NCBI GenBank assembly: GCA_016841675.1
Contig: JAENYQ010000022.1
Coordinates: 1-43,519, forward strand
Direction of reading: 5' to 3'
DNA: 43,519 nt
From: Desulfotomaculum sp.
Lineage (GTDB): Bacteria > Bacillota > Desulfotomaculia > Desulfotomaculales > Desulfallaceae
Shown piece by piece: positions 1-8,441 of this stretch (its first letter is position 1; every line of letters begins with the position of its first letter). The notes beneath the pieces are model-generated. The model searched no databases, was not told where the DNA came from, and saw only the letters and a list, made by a program, of their open reading frames with translations. Position numbers and translations under genes: made by a program.

Positions 1-1
1 T

Positions 2-508
2 GCCGGGGTGCAGTCGGCTATGGAAAACCTGCCCGGCTCTTATTTCGCTCTGGAAGGCGATGAAGAGGCCATGCCTGTGGCAAAGCAGGTGGTCAGCGAC
101 TTGGACGGCCGGTGCTTTACCATTTCAGCGGCCGATAAACCGCTTTACCATGCTGCTGCCTGTATTGCCTCCAATTACCTGGTTTCGCTGATGCATTTTG
201 CTACCGGGTTATATGCCCGGTTCGGTCTGGGACCCGAAGAAGCGTTTGCGGCGCTGTTACCTTTGGTGCGGGGCACAGTGGCCAATATAGCCAAGGTTGG
301 CCCCACCGGGGCGCTCACCGGCCCGGTAGCCAGGGGAGACAGTACCACTATCGCGGGACACATTGACGCTTTTAAGCAACTGGAACCTGAAATGCGGGAA
401 TTGTACGGTAAACTTGGTCAGTATACAGTGCAGGTGGCTCTGGAAAAGGGCAGTATTGACGAAGCACAGGGACACGAGTTAAACCAAATTTTCAGGGAGG
501 TTCTATAA
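2..508 (+). CDS. Rossmann-like/DUF2520 domain protein, C-terminal part (5' truncated)
   Basis: The reading frame is open from the first bases of the window to a TAA at 506-508, so only about 168 C-terminal residues are present. They are helical, with a core reading HAAACIASNYLVSLMHFA, and resemble the C-terminal DUF2520 half of NAD(P)-binding Rossmann proteins often found just before panB in Firmicutes. The nucleotide-binding half would lie outside the window. The panB start codon follows the stop directly and its ribosome site is inside this gene, so the two are probably cotranscribed. The family assignment comes from pattern and neighbourhood; the substrate is not known. Confidence 0.7.
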   Translation, partial: AGVQSAMENLPGSYFALEGDEEAMPVAKQVVSDLDGRCFTISAADKPLYHAAACIASNYLVSLMHFATGLYARFGLGPEEAFAALLPLVRGTVANIAKVGPTGALTGPVARGDSTTIAGHIDAFKQLEPEMRELYGKLGQYTVQVALEKGSIDEAQGHELNQIFREVL

Positions 509-1345
509 ATGGCTAATGAACGCGTAACCACTGCTAATTTTAGGAAATACAAGGCGGAAGGCAAAAAAATAACCATGCTTACTGCTTACGATTATCCCAC
601 CGCCAGGCTGGTGGACGATGCCGGTATTGATGCTATTCTAGTGGGCGACTCGCTGGGCAACGTGGTGCTGGGGTACGGTTCCACCATCCCGGTGACCATG
701 GATGATATGGTGCATCACGTCAAGGCAGTGGTGCGCGGTGTGCAGCGGGCCATGGTAGTGGCCGATATGCCTTTTCTATCCTATCATATATCCAAGAAGG
801 AAGCGTTGCGCAACGCCGGACGTTTAATGCAGGAGGCCGGCGCCCAGGCCGTCAAGTTGGAGGGCGGCATTGAAGTGGCGGAAAGTGTAAAGAAAATCAC
901 CGAGGCCGGCATTCCGGTGATGGGTCATCTGGGCCTGACTCCACAATCTGTGCACCAGATGGGTGGGTATCGGGTACAGGGCAAAGATGAAGCAGCGGCT
1001 AAAAAACTACTGGAGGACGCCAGGGCGTTGGAAGAGGCGGGCGCCTTTGCTGTAGTGCTGGAATGCGTGCCTGCCCCGCTGGCCAAGCTGGTGACCGAGA
1101 GTATCGGCATCCCCACCATCGGTATCGGCGCCGGGCCGGACTGCAGCGGCCAGGTGCTGGTAACTCACGACATGCTGGGCTTTTACGGCCAGTTTGCACC
1201 CAAATTTGTCAAACGCTATGCCAATCTGCACGAAAGCATCATGCAGGGGTTGCAGGGTTACCGCAGTGAGGTTGAAAATGGCTCTTTCCCCGGCCCGGAG
1301 CATGGTTTCGGTATCGACGAAGAAGTGCTTAAAAAGCTTTATTAA
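509..1345 (+). CDS. panB: 3-methyl-2-oxobutanoate hydroxymethyltransferase
   Basis: PanB transfers a hydroxymethyl group from methylene-tetrahydrofolate to 2-oxoisovalerate, giving ketopantoate, the first committed step of pantothenate and CoA synthesis in the cytoplasm. The protein is 278 residues, near the family norm of about 265-280. Metal ligands match Asp47 (VGDS), Asp86 (ADMPF) and Glu118 (KLEGG), and the general base matches Glu185 in LECVPAPLA. The ATG directly follows the stop of the upstream gene, with AGGGAGG at 494-500 as ribosome site. panC and panD follow, but repeat DNA at about 1350-1513 interrupts the spacing. Confidence 0.97.
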   Translation: MANERVTTANFRKYKAEGKKITMLTAYDYPTARLVDDAGIDAILVGDSLGNVVLGYGSTIPVTMDDMVHHVKAVVRGVQRAMVVADMPFLSYHISKKEALRNAGRLMQEAGAQAVKLEGGIEVAESVKKITEAGIPVMGHLGLTPQSVHQMGGYRVQGKDEAAAKKLLEDARALEEAGAFAVVLECVPAPLAKLVTESIGIPTIGIGAGPDCSGQVLVTHDMLGFYGQFAPKFVKRYANLHESIMQGLQGYRSEVENGSFPGPEHGFGIDEEVLKKLY

Positions 1346-1349
1346 TACA

Positions 1350-1513
1350 GTAGTCAGGAGTCAGAATGACGGAACGGTTCTTGTCTCTACCCTGAATTAG
1401 ACTTAGGTTGTCATCCTGCGCGTAGCGAAGGATCTAGATTCTTCACTTCGCTCAGAATGACATCAAAAGGTTTTCCTAACCAACTAACTACTAACCAACT
1501 AACCAACTAACCC
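1350..1513. repeat. Dispersed repeats (families R2 and R1) plus simple repeat
   Basis: Three pieces are visible. At 1353-1365 there is a copy of the TCAGGAGTCAGAAT motif (family R2 here). At about 1409-1462 an inverted repeat pairs a GTCATCCTG..GCGAAGGATCT arm with AGATTCTTC..CTCAGAATGAC (family R1). At 1476-1513 a simple CTAACCAA-type repeat leads into the panC ribosome site. R1 and R2 recur across the window, almost always between genes. Confidence 0.8.
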
Positions 1514-1528
1514 AAAGGAGCTATCAAC

Positions 1529-2383
1529 ATGCACATCCACCGCACCATTGCGGAAATTAGACAATTTGTGCGCCATTTTAAGGCCGCCGGCAAAACTATT
1601 GGCCTGGTGCCTACCATGGGTTACTTCCATGAGGGACACCTGGCACTGATGCGGGAAGCAAAAAAGACATGTGATGTTGTAGTGGTCTCCCTGTATGTTA
1701 ACCCGTTGCAGTTTGGCCCCAAAGAAGATCTGGCTCAATACCCCCGGGATTTTGAGCGGGACTGCACTATGGCCCGGGACGTGGGAGTGGATGCTATCTT
1801 TACTCCTTCGGACCAGGAAATGTACCCGCAAGGTTTTAGCACTTTTAGTACTTTTGTTGAAGTAACCGGTCTAACGGCTAGGCTATGCGGGCAATCCCGC
1901 CCCGGCCATTTCCGCGGCGTTACCACAGTAGTGACCAAATTGTTCAACATCGTTACTCCCGACCGGGCCTTTTTCGGACAGAAAGACGCCCAGCAGGCTA
2001 TAGTTATCCAGCGCATGGCCAGGGATCTGAACATGGGCCTGGATGTCACTATCCTGCCCACAGTGCGGGAGAAAGACGGGTTAGCCATGAGTTCACGCAA
2101 CGTTTACCTGACCGGGGAACAGCGCCGGGATGCTCTAGTTCTAAACCGCAGTTTGTGCACTTTTCGGGATGCGATACAGGAAGGTGAGCGGGACGCAGGC
2201 AGGCTGCGCGGGATGATCATGGACATGATTACTGCCGTCCCGGGTGCGCAGCCGGATTACGTGGAAATACTTGCGGTGCCGGATTTGCAGCCGCTGGAAA
2301 CTCTGCAGGGTAGGGTTATTGCCGCCCTGGCGGTACGGTTCGGTAAAACTAGATTAATCGACAACATCATTGTGGAGGTGTAA
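1529..2383 (+). CDS. panC: Pantothenate synthetase (pantoate-beta-alanine ligase)
   Basis: PanC joins pantoate and beta-alanine using ATP through a pantoyl-adenylate intermediate. The 284-residue length fits the family. The nucleotide-binding HxGH motif is HEGH at residues 34-37 within VPTMGYFHEGHLAL, and the KMSKS-like signature appears as AMSSRNVYL. The loop PTMGYFHEGH has Tyr-Phe where many family members have Ala-Leu. The start is supported by AAAGGAG at 1514-1520, eight bases before the ATG. panD begins three bases after the stop, so beta-alanine supply and use are encoded together. Confidence 0.97.
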   Translation: MHIHRTIAEIRQFVRHFKAAGKTIGLVPTMGYFHEGHLALMREAKKTCDVVVVSLYVNPLQFGPKEDLAQYPRDFERDCTMARDVGVDAIFTPSDQEMYPQGFSTFSTFVEVTGLTARLCGQSRPGHFRGVTTVVTKLFNIVTPDRAFFGQKDAQQAIVIQRMARDLNMGLDVTILPTVREKDGLAMSSRNVYLTGEQRRDALVLNRSLCTFRDAIQEGERDAGRLRGMIMDMITAVPGAQPDYVEILAVPDLQPLETLQGRVIAALAVRFGKTRLIDNIIVEV

Positions 2384-2386
2384 AAG

Positions 2387-2767
2387 GTGTTTGTAACTTT
2401 GTTTAAATCCAAAATCCACCGGGCTGTGATCACTGAAGCTAATTTAAACTACGTGGGCAGCATCACCATTGACGAGGCCCTCATGGAGGCCGCCGATATT
2501 ATGCCCAACGAAAAAGTGCAGGTGGTGGACAACAATAACGGTTCCCGCCTTGAAACTTATGTTATTCCAGGCCCCCGTGATTCCGGCGTTATTTGTTTGA
2601 ACGGGGCGGCGGCCAGACTGGTACAGCCCGGGGACACTGCCATTATCATTACCTATGCCATGATGACCAGGGAAGAGGCCCGGACCTTTAAACCCACGGC
2701 AGTGCTGGTGGACGAAAACAACCGCGTCATCCGCGTGATGGAAGAAATACACGGTCAAACAGCCTAG
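2387..2767 (+). CDS. panD: Aspartate 1-decarboxylase (pyruvoyl enzyme)
   Basis: PanD makes beta-alanine from aspartate for pantothenate synthesis. It is made as a proenzyme that cleaves itself between Gly24 and Ser25 to form the pyruvoyl group; both residues are present in NYVGSITID. The 126-residue length is typical. Translation starts at GTG 2387, and the ribosome site GTGGAGGTG overlaps the end of panC (2372-2380), pointing to coupled translation. With panB and panC this completes pantoate plus beta-alanine to pantothenate; coaX at 10938 provides the next enzyme. Confidence 0.97.
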   Translation: MFVTLFKSKIHRAVITEANLNYVGSITIDEALMEAADIMPNEKVQVVDNNNGSRLETYVIPGPRDSGVICLNGAAARLVQPGDTAIIITYAMMTREEARTFKPTAVLVDENNRVIRVMEEIHGQTA

Positions 2768-2863
2768 CTCCCCTAACTGAAACTTTGCATGAGGCACATC
2801 TGGGCAGGTATTGGTGTTTTAGTTTCCGTAGGGCGCGGGCGGCTTGCTCCTCTAAAATGTTGG

Positions 2864-2919
2864 TTGAGATATAGAAATTGAGATATAGAGGTTGAGATAT
2901 AGAGATAATTGTGTATAAT
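2864..2919 (+). promoter_or_regulatory. nadA promoter built on a 14-base tandem repeat
   Basis: A 14-base unit, TTGAGATATAGA plus two variable bases, starts at 2864, 2878 and 2892. The third copy gives TTGAGA (2892-2897), 16 bases before a perfect TATAAT (2914-2919). This is a good vegetative promoter about 75 bases upstream of the nadA start. The other copies put two more -35-like hexamers at 14-base steps. Confidence 0.6.
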
Positions 2920-2991
2920 AATTGGGTGACTATAAGTCGTCGAAATTTCTGTCACAATATAAACTTTATTTAGACTTTAAGGAGTGATCAC

Positions 2992-3915
2992 GTGCCAGCC
3001 GCTGGCGAAATTAAACAATTAACAGATGAAATAATCAAGCTGAAACAAGAGCGGAACGCGATTATTCTCAGCCACGTCTACCAGCGGCCCGAAGTGCAGG
3101 AAGCCGCAGACTTTGTAGGTGATTCACTGGAATTGTCCCGCAAGGCCGCCGGCACTGACGCCGACGTAATCGTTTTTTGCGGAGTGCATTTTATGGCCGA
3201 AAGTGCATTCATTCTATCGCCGCAGAAAATTGTACTGCTGCCTGACGAATATGCCGGTTGCCCCATGGCGGATATGGTAACCGCTGAAGCGCTGCGAGCC
3301 AAAAAGGCCGAAGTGCCCGAGGCGGTTGTGGTCTGCTATGTAAACACATCAGCCGAGGTCAAGGCCCAATGCGATGTCGCATGTACATCGGCCAATGCCG
3401 TGAAAGTGGTGGCCTCCTTACCGAAGGATAGGCCGATTATATTTGTACCGGATCAAAACCTGGGCGCTTATGTTGTCAGCCAGACGGGACGAGAAATGAT
3501 CATGTGGGAAGGTTTTTGTAATACCCACCACCGCCTTGCTGCCGACGAGGTGGTTGCCGTTAAGAAAAGCCACCCCGGTGCCCTGCTGCTGGTGCACCCG
3601 GAATGCCAGCCGGAAGTAGTGGCTATGGCCGATCACGTGGCCAGCACCACCGGTATGCTGCGTTATGCCGGAGAAAACTCGGCCATGGAATACATTGTGG
3701 CCACTGAAATGGGAATTTTACACCAGTTCAGCAAAAGATACCCGCACAAAATGTTTTACCCAGCCTCGAACAAGCTGGTCTGTCCCAATATGAAGGCCAC
3801 CACCCTGGACAAGGTGTTGACCGCGCTGCAGACACTGGAGCCGCGGGTAACCGTACCGGAAGAGATCAGGGAACGGGCACTCAAATGCCTGGAACGGATG
3901 CTGGCCGTACAGTAA
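2992..3915 (+). CDS. nadA: Quinolinate synthase
   Basis: NadA condenses iminoaspartate from NadB with dihydroxyacetone phosphate to give quinolinate, using an oxygen-sensitive 4Fe-4S cluster. The protein is 307 residues, the compact form seen in Thermotoga and many clostridia. By spacing the three cluster ligands are Cys90 (AGCPMADM), Cys176 (GFCNTHHR) and Cys264 (LVCPNMKATTL). It starts at GTG 2992, with AAGGAG at 2979-2984. It has its own promoter upstream and leads directly into nadB and nadC. Confidence 0.97.
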   Translation: MPAAGEIKQLTDEIIKLKQERNAIILSHVYQRPEVQEAADFVGDSLELSRKAAGTDADVIVFCGVHFMAESAFILSPQKIVLLPDEYAGCPMADMVTAEALRAKKAEVPEAVVVCYVNTSAEVKAQCDVACTSANAVKVVASLPKDRPIIFVPDQNLGAYVVSQTGREMIMWEGFCNTHHRLAADEVVAVKKSHPGALLLVHPECQPEVVAMADHVASTTGMLRYAGENSAMEYIVATEMGILHQFSKRYPHKMFYPASNKLVCPNMKATTLDKVLTALQTLEPRVTVPEEIRERALKCLERMLAVQ

Positions 3916-3929
3916 CGGAGGGTTTGCCC

Positions 3930-5513
3930 GTGGGCAACCATTTAATAATGAACTTTAATACCCGGGATCTGACCGATCATCAGTCCGATATCGTCGTGCT
4001 GGGCAGCGGCATCGCCGGGTTTTTCACCGCCCTGCTGGCTGCCCGGCTGGGAGCGGCGGTAACGGTGATCACCAAACGGACCACCCAAGACAGCAATACC
4101 GACAAAGCCCAGGGCGGCATTGCCGCCGCTATGGACGCGTCCGATTCACCGGAACTGCACTATCGGGATACCCTGCTGGCCGGGGCCGGGTTGTGCGACT
4201 GGGAAGCCGTGCGCATTCTGGTGCATGAAGGGCCCCGCCGGGTATTGCAGTTGATGGATATGGGAGCACGTTTTGATTTTGAAGGTGGGCGCTTGGCCCT
4301 GACCATGGAAGGGGCTCACAGCTGTCGCCGTATTCTGCACGCCTGCGGTGATGCCACTGGAGCGGAAATACAGCGGGTGCTGAACCAGCAGGCGCTGATC
4401 GAAAAAAATATTGAGGTGTTGGAGCGGCACTTTGCCGTAGATTTGCTAGTAAGAGACAATGTCTGTCACGGCGTACTGGCTTATGACGAGCAGGGTGACC
4501 GTCTAAAGGTTTTTCGTAGTCGGGCGGTAATCCTTTCCACCGGGGGCCTGGGTCAGCTGTTTGACCACAGTACCAACCCCGATGTAGCCACCGGTGACGG
4601 TATTGCTATGGCCTACCGGGCCGGAGCCGAGGTGATGGACATGGAGTTCATCCAATTCCACCCCACGGTGTTTAATCTGCCTGGCGCACCCCGGTTTCTA
4701 ATTAGCGAGGCGGTGCGGGGCGAAGGGGCTTATCTGCGCAACCGCAGCGGTGACCGGTTTATGCCCGGATATCATGAGTTGGCTGAACTGGCGCCCCGGG
4801 ATGTAGTGGTGCGGGCTATTCTGGAAGAAATGCGCCGGGAGCGGCAAGGTGCAGTGTACCTGGACCTCCGGCACCTGGACGGGGAGCTGGTGCTGCGCCG
4901 TTTTCCCAATATCCACCGCACCTGCCTGGAGCACGGGCTGGATATCACTCAAGATATGATTCCGGTGGCCCCGGCGGCCCATTATATGATGGGCGGGGTT
5001 AAAACCAACTATTTTGGGGAAACAAACATAGAGAGGCTGTATGCCTGCGGTGAAGTGGCCTGCCAAGGGGTCCACGGGGCCAACCGGCTGGCCAGTAACT
5101 CGCTGCTGGATGGGTTGGTATACGGTGGACGCATCGCCGAGCGCACCGCCGGGCTATGGCGTGAGCCCATGCCCGCCCGGGTTGACTTTGCTTCGAAGAT
5201 GCCCGCTCCGGGGGATACAGTAAGCCACAATGAGGTTCGTGAAGAACTGCGGCGGTTGATGAGTATGTACGTGGGACCGGCTCGGGATCGCCAGGGACTG
5301 GAGCGGATATTGGATTACATGGATGGCCTGACCTGCCTTGAAAGCACCGCTGCAAGAGCCATCCAGGGAGCCGAGCTGCGCAACCGGCTGCTGGTATCCC
5401 GGTTGGTGGCCGAAACCGCCCTGATGCGCACCGAGAGCAGGGGCGGTCATTTTCGCGATGATTACCCCCGCCAGCGGGAAAGCTGGCTAAAGCACATTAT
5501 TCTACGCAAATAG
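3930..5513 (+). CDS. nadB: L-aspartate oxidase
   Basis: NadB is the FAD enzyme that oxidises aspartate to iminoaspartate for NadA. I place the start at GTG 3930 because GGAGGG (3917-3922) lies seven bases upstream; a longer in-frame start at 3885 would overlap nadA and lacks a site. This gives 527 residues. The FAD fold begins with GSGIAG at residues 25-30. The flavoprotein signatures DKAQGGIAAA, EFIQFHPT, HYMMGGV and ANRLASNSLLD are present in order. The fumarate-reductase-like C-terminal helical domain ends at a hairpin that overlaps the stop codon. Confidence 0.95.
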   Translation: MGNHLIMNFNTRDLTDHQSDIVVLGSGIAGFFTALLAARLGAAVTVITKRTTQDSNTDKAQGGIAAAMDASDSPELHYRDTLLAGAGLCDWEAVRILVHEGPRRVLQLMDMGARFDFEGGRLALTMEGAHSCRRILHACGDATGAEIQRVLNQQALIEKNIEVLERHFAVDLLVRDNVCHGVLAYDEQGDRLKVFRSRAVILSTGGLGQLFDHSTNPDVATGDGIAMAYRAGAEVMDMEFIQFHPTVFNLPGAPRFLISEAVRGEGAYLRNRSGDRFMPGYHELAELAPRDVVVRAILEEMRRERQGAVYLDLRHLDGELVLRRFPNIHRTCLEHGLDITQDMIPVAPAAHYMMGGVKTNYFGETNIERLYACGEVACQGVHGANRLASNSLLDGLVYGGRIAERTAGLWREPMPARVDFASKMPAPGDTVSHNEVREELRRLMSMYVGPARDRQGLERILDYMDGLTCLESTAARAIQGAELRNRLLVSRLVAETALMRTESRGGHFRDDYPRQRESWLKHIILRK

Positions 5514-5541
5514 ATTAGCCGGGAGAGCCCCGGCTAATCTA
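5511..5541 (+). terminator. Hairpin overlapping the nadB stop
   Basis: A perfect 13-base inverted repeat (arms 5511-5523 and 5529-5541, five-base loop) begins at the nadB TAG itself. The arm is TAGATTAGCCGGG. No long U-run follows, so it may be a weak terminator or an mRNA 3' end stabiliser. Confidence 0.5.
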
Positions 5542-5548
5542 TTACATA

Positions 5549-5806
5549 GTAGACGTAGGGGCTCCTCTTGCAGGTGCTCCTACAACCATGGCTGCCAAAA
5601 ACTGTTTTATAGTGTTATTCAGAGCATAGTGAAGGTCTTAAAGAAAGATTCTTCACTTTGTTCAGAATGACAATCTACGCTCAGAATTACAATCCACATT
5701 TAGGATGACAATCCACCTCAGGACGGCAATTCAACAGCTCTTAGGTTGTCATCCTGAGCGTTAGCGAAGGATCTTGAGTTCTGACTCCTGAATTCAGAAT
5801 ACCTTT
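5549..5806. repeat. Repeat-filled gap between nadB and nadC
   Basis: This gap has no gene. It holds a small hairpin element with GTAGGGGCTCC..GGTGCTCCTAC arms (about 5553-5586), several R1 half-copies such as AGATTCTTCACTTTGTTCAG (about 5645-5670) and GTCATCCTGAGCGTTAGCG (about 5748-5766), and an R2 motif (TTCTGACTCCTGAATTCAG, 5777-5796). It separates nadC from nadAB, although the three genes belong to one pathway. Confidence 0.75.
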
Positions 5807-5830
5807 CCAAAAGGTTGTGAGCAATATTAG

Positions 5831-6700
5831 ATGAATATTAACCTGCATTCCTTAAACCAGTTAATCGACCGATGCCTGGAAGAGGACATCGGACCGGGGG
5901 ACATCACTACCAACAGCGTGGTTCCACCAGAGCTAAAAACCACTGCCTTTATCAAGGCCAAGCAGGACGGAGTGGTGGCCGGCCTGCCCGTAGCCCGGGC
6001 GGTTTTCCTGCGGCTGGATCCCGCACTGGAGTTTACCCTCCTGGTGGATGAGGGGGCGGCAGTAACCGCCGGTACCGTGCTGGCCAGGCTTGAAGGTCGG
6101 GCCAGGACTATCCTCACCGGTGAAAGGCTAGCCCTCAATTTCCTGCAGCGCCTTTCCGGGGTGGCCACGCTGACCAGCCGGCTGGTGCAGTTGGTTGGAA
6201 ATTACCCGGTACGGGTGGTGGACACCCGCAAAACCACCCCCGGTCTGCGAGTCTTGGAAAAGTACGCCGTTCAGGTGGGTGGTGGTCATAATCACCGGTT
6301 GGGCCTTTTTGACGCGGTGTTAATTAAGGACAACCACATCCAAGCAGCCGGCAGCATCAGTCGGGCGGTGGAGCAGGCCCGGATGGCCGTCCCCCACACC
6401 GTTAAAATTGAAGTGGAAGCAGAGGACCTGGCCGGTGTAACTGAAGCCTTGGAAGCGGGAGCGGACATTATTATGCTGGACAACATGGATCCCCAAACCA
6501 TGGCCCGGGCGGTAAAACTGGTCCAGGGCCAGGCGCTAGTGGAGGCTTCAGGAGGCATTACTGCCGGCACCCTGGTGGCGGTTGCCGCCGCCGGTGTCGA
6601 CGTGATTTCCATGGGAGCACTAACCCACTCTGCACCTGCACTGGATATCAGTCTGGACTTGGGCCGGCTAAAAGCCATGCCGGGCGTTACGGAAACGTAA
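5831..6700 (+). CDS. nadC: Nicotinate-nucleotide diphosphorylase (carboxylating)
   Basis: NadC converts quinolinate and phosphoribosyl pyrophosphate to nicotinate mononucleotide with loss of CO2, completing the de novo NAD branch begun by NadB and NadA. At 289 residues the length is normal. The family signature is DTRKTTPGLR at residues 131-140, then GGGHNHR (150-156) and IKDNH (165-169), which form the substrate pocket. The barrel continues through EVEAEDL, MLDNMDP and EASGGI. The ribosome site is weak (AAAAGGTTGTGAG about 12 bases upstream), so the ATG is set mainly by alignment with the family N-terminus. Confidence 0.96.
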   Translation: MNINLHSLNQLIDRCLEEDIGPGDITTNSVVPPELKTTAFIKAKQDGVVAGLPVARAVFLRLDPALEFTLLVDEGAAVTAGTVLARLEGRARTILTGERLALNFLQRLSGVATLTSRLVQLVGNYPVRVVDTRKTTPGLRVLEKYAVQVGGGHNHRLGLFDAVLIKDNHIQAAGSISRAVEQARMAVPHTVKIEVEAEDLAGVTEALEAGADIIMLDNMDPQTMARAVKLVQGQALVEASGGITAGTLVAVAAAGVDVISMGALTHSAPALDISLDLGRLKAMPGVTET

Positions 6701-6720
6701 ACCAAATTTATTTTTTAAGG

Positions 6721-6749
6721 TTGACAATAAGCTCGTTAATAATTACAAT
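6721..6749 (+). promoter_or_regulatory. Vegetative promoter downstream of nadC
   Basis: TTGACA (6721-6726), a 17-base spacer and TACAAT (6744-6749) form a strong sigma-A type promoter just after nadC. The next gene, birA, starts about 520 bases further on across repeat DNA, so this may drive birA through a long leader or may only transcribe the repeats. Confidence 0.5.
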
Positions 6750-6750
6750 C

Positions 6751-7200
6751 ATGGTTATACCGTTAACTCAGTAAGTGGTACAGCGTTGTGTCATTGCTGT
6801 AAATAAAAGAAGTGAGGAACTTTGCCTTAAGCCTGTTGCTATGAATACAACGAAGTGCAGAACCTTGCCTTTAAGCCTGTCATTACTATGAATATAACTG
6901 GTAACCGATGTTTTATCCGTTTATCTCCAAGGTTTGTATTATCTCCGCCGTGGCAGGGTCGTAGGGAACGACCCCTGTGCCGTTCCGTTCCGTTCCAACG
7001 ACATCGCTGCCCTGTGGACGGAACGCCACAGGGGGAGTTCCCTACAATTGGCCTTTTTCCCGGGACGCTAAAATAGTCATTGTTATGAATACAGCCAGCA
7101 AGTTGTATTCATTTATCGTGGTGCGGGTACGCGTTGCAATTCTGAGCGCAGCGAAGAATCTTAAAACCAGATCCTTCGCTGCGCTCAGGATGACAAGCTT
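6751..7200. repeat. Composite repeat block between nadC and birA
   Basis: No gene is supported here; short open frames across the block follow repeat sequence. It contains the family R6 segment TATACCGTTAACTCAGTAAG (about 6754-6773), internal direct repeats around TAAGCCTGT..CTATGAATA (about 6829-6898), a large hairpin with GTAGGGAAC (6961-6969) and GTTCCCTAC (7037-7045) ends, and an R1 inverted repeat (about 7141-7195). The R6 segment and the sequence leading into R1 recur near 9045-9272. Confidence 0.75.
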
Positions 7201-7274
7201 AATTTAAACGAAGTGAAGAATTATAATGTGTTTAAAGGCAATAGTTATGTAAATTTAGGTTGCGGAGCAATAGT

Positions 7275-8246
7275 ATGAAAAACAGGATTTTAGAAATTTT
7301 AAAACAAACCGGAGACTGGGCCTCGGGTGAAACTCTCTGCCGTGAAATGGGCGTATCCCGCACTGCGGTCTGGAAACACATTCGTTCTCTGCGGGAAGAC
7401 GGGTACCATATCGAAGCCAGGTCAAACCTGGGCTACCGTCTGCTGCAAGCGCCCGATATCCCCCTGCCTGGTGAAATTGCCGCCGGGTTGCTCACGGTGG
7501 TTATGGGCCAGCGGATCGAATATCTACCCGAACTGCCTTCCACCAATGATGCAGCCAGGAAACTGGCCCGGGCAGGCTGTCCGGAAGGCACGGTGGTGGT
7601 CACCGAATCGCAAACCGGAGGTAAAGGACGAATGGGCCGGCCCTGGTTTTCTCCACGGGGAAAAGGGCTGTGGTTTACAATAGTACTGCGCCCGCCGGTG
7701 AATCCGGCCCAAACACCCCAGGTTACCATGGTGGCGGCGGTGGCCGTGGCCGAGACCATACGTGAACACACCGGGGTGGAAGCAGATATCAAGTGGCCCA
7801 ATGATATTTTGGTGCACGGCAAAAAGCTTTGCGGCATCCTGGTGGAACTTAATGCCGAAATGGACCGGGTTAATTTCATGGTGGTCGGGATGGGCCTGAA
7901 TGTGAACGTCCCCCGGAGCGAATTTCCGCCTGAAATCAGCAACATTGCCACTTCGCTGCAGGCTGAATCCGGCCGGCATATCCCTCGGGTGCCCCTTTTA
8001 AGAGCCTTGCTTAAATCTTTTGAAGACTGGTATCGCCTTTGGCTTGACGAGGGGTTTGCCCCGATACTGAGCAAGTGGCGTGAACTTTGTGTGACCCTGG
8101 ACTGTCCGGTGACCGTGCACACCATCCGGGAAAGTTACACCGGTCACGCCATCGACGTTGACCAAACAGGTGCGCTGCTTGTAAAAACCGAAGACGGCAG
8201 TATCGAGCGCCTGCTGGCCGGGGAGGTGACTCTGCGGAAGAAATGA
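7275..8246 (+). CDS. birA: Bifunctional biotin-protein ligase and biotin repressor
   Basis: BirA attaches biotin to carboxylase carrier domains and, when charged with biotinyl-AMP, represses biotin genes. I chose ATG 7275, seven bases after GGAG at 7264-7267, giving 323 residues; an in-frame TTG at 7260 is less likely. Residues 16-45 form the winged helix-turn-helix (SGETLCREMGVSRTAVWKHI), which marks the repressor type. The adenylate loop is GGKGRMGRPW (115-124) and the conserved KWPND lies at 173-177. The C-terminal SH3-like domain is present. A BirA box follows directly, in front of bioY. Confidence 0.96.
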   Translation: MKNRILEILKQTGDWASGETLCREMGVSRTAVWKHIRSLREDGYHIEARSNLGYRLLQAPDIPLPGEIAAGLLTVVMGQRIEYLPELPSTNDAARKLARAGCPEGTVVVTESQTGGKGRMGRPWFSPRGKGLWFTIVLRPPVNPAQTPQVTMVAAVAVAETIREHTGVEADIKWPNDILVHGKKLCGILVELNAEMDRVNFMVVGMGLNVNVPRSEFPPEISNIATSLQAESGRHIPRVPLLRALLKSFEDWYRLWLDEGFAPILSKWRELCVTLDCPVTVHTIRESYTGHAIDVDQTGALLVKTEDGSIERLLAGEVTLRKK

Positions 8247-8265
8247 ACCGATTAATATGCCCTTA

Positions 8266-8297
8266 TTGTTAACCAAATAAATGTTATAGGTTGACCA
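8266..8297 (+). promoter_or_regulatory. BirA operator upstream of bioY
   Basis: TTGTTAACC (8266-8274), a 14-base spacer and GGTTGACCA (8289-8297) match the known BirA box pattern TTGTNAACC-N14/16-GGTTNACAA in all but one base. It lies between birA and bioY. The second half-site contains TTGACC, which could act as a -35 element, so bound BirA would block transcription of bioY. Confidence 0.75.
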
Positions 8298-8441
8298 TTG
8301 GTGTTTGGTGTTACATTTAAATTAGTTTCAACTTGCTTAAATTATATGTAAATTATATGTAAGGTTATCAATGCTGCTGATTATATATTACCTGTAATGG
8401 TTCATACTCACCCCTGCGGGGGTAAAAGGAGTGTTTTAAAA

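Noticed and set aside
3885-3929. Longer nadB start overlapping nadA
   Set aside because: No ribosome site at 3885, whereas GTG 3930 has GGAGGG at the right distance.
6855-7207. Short frames in the nadC-birA gap
   Set aside because: They follow repeat elements that recur elsewhere out of frame.
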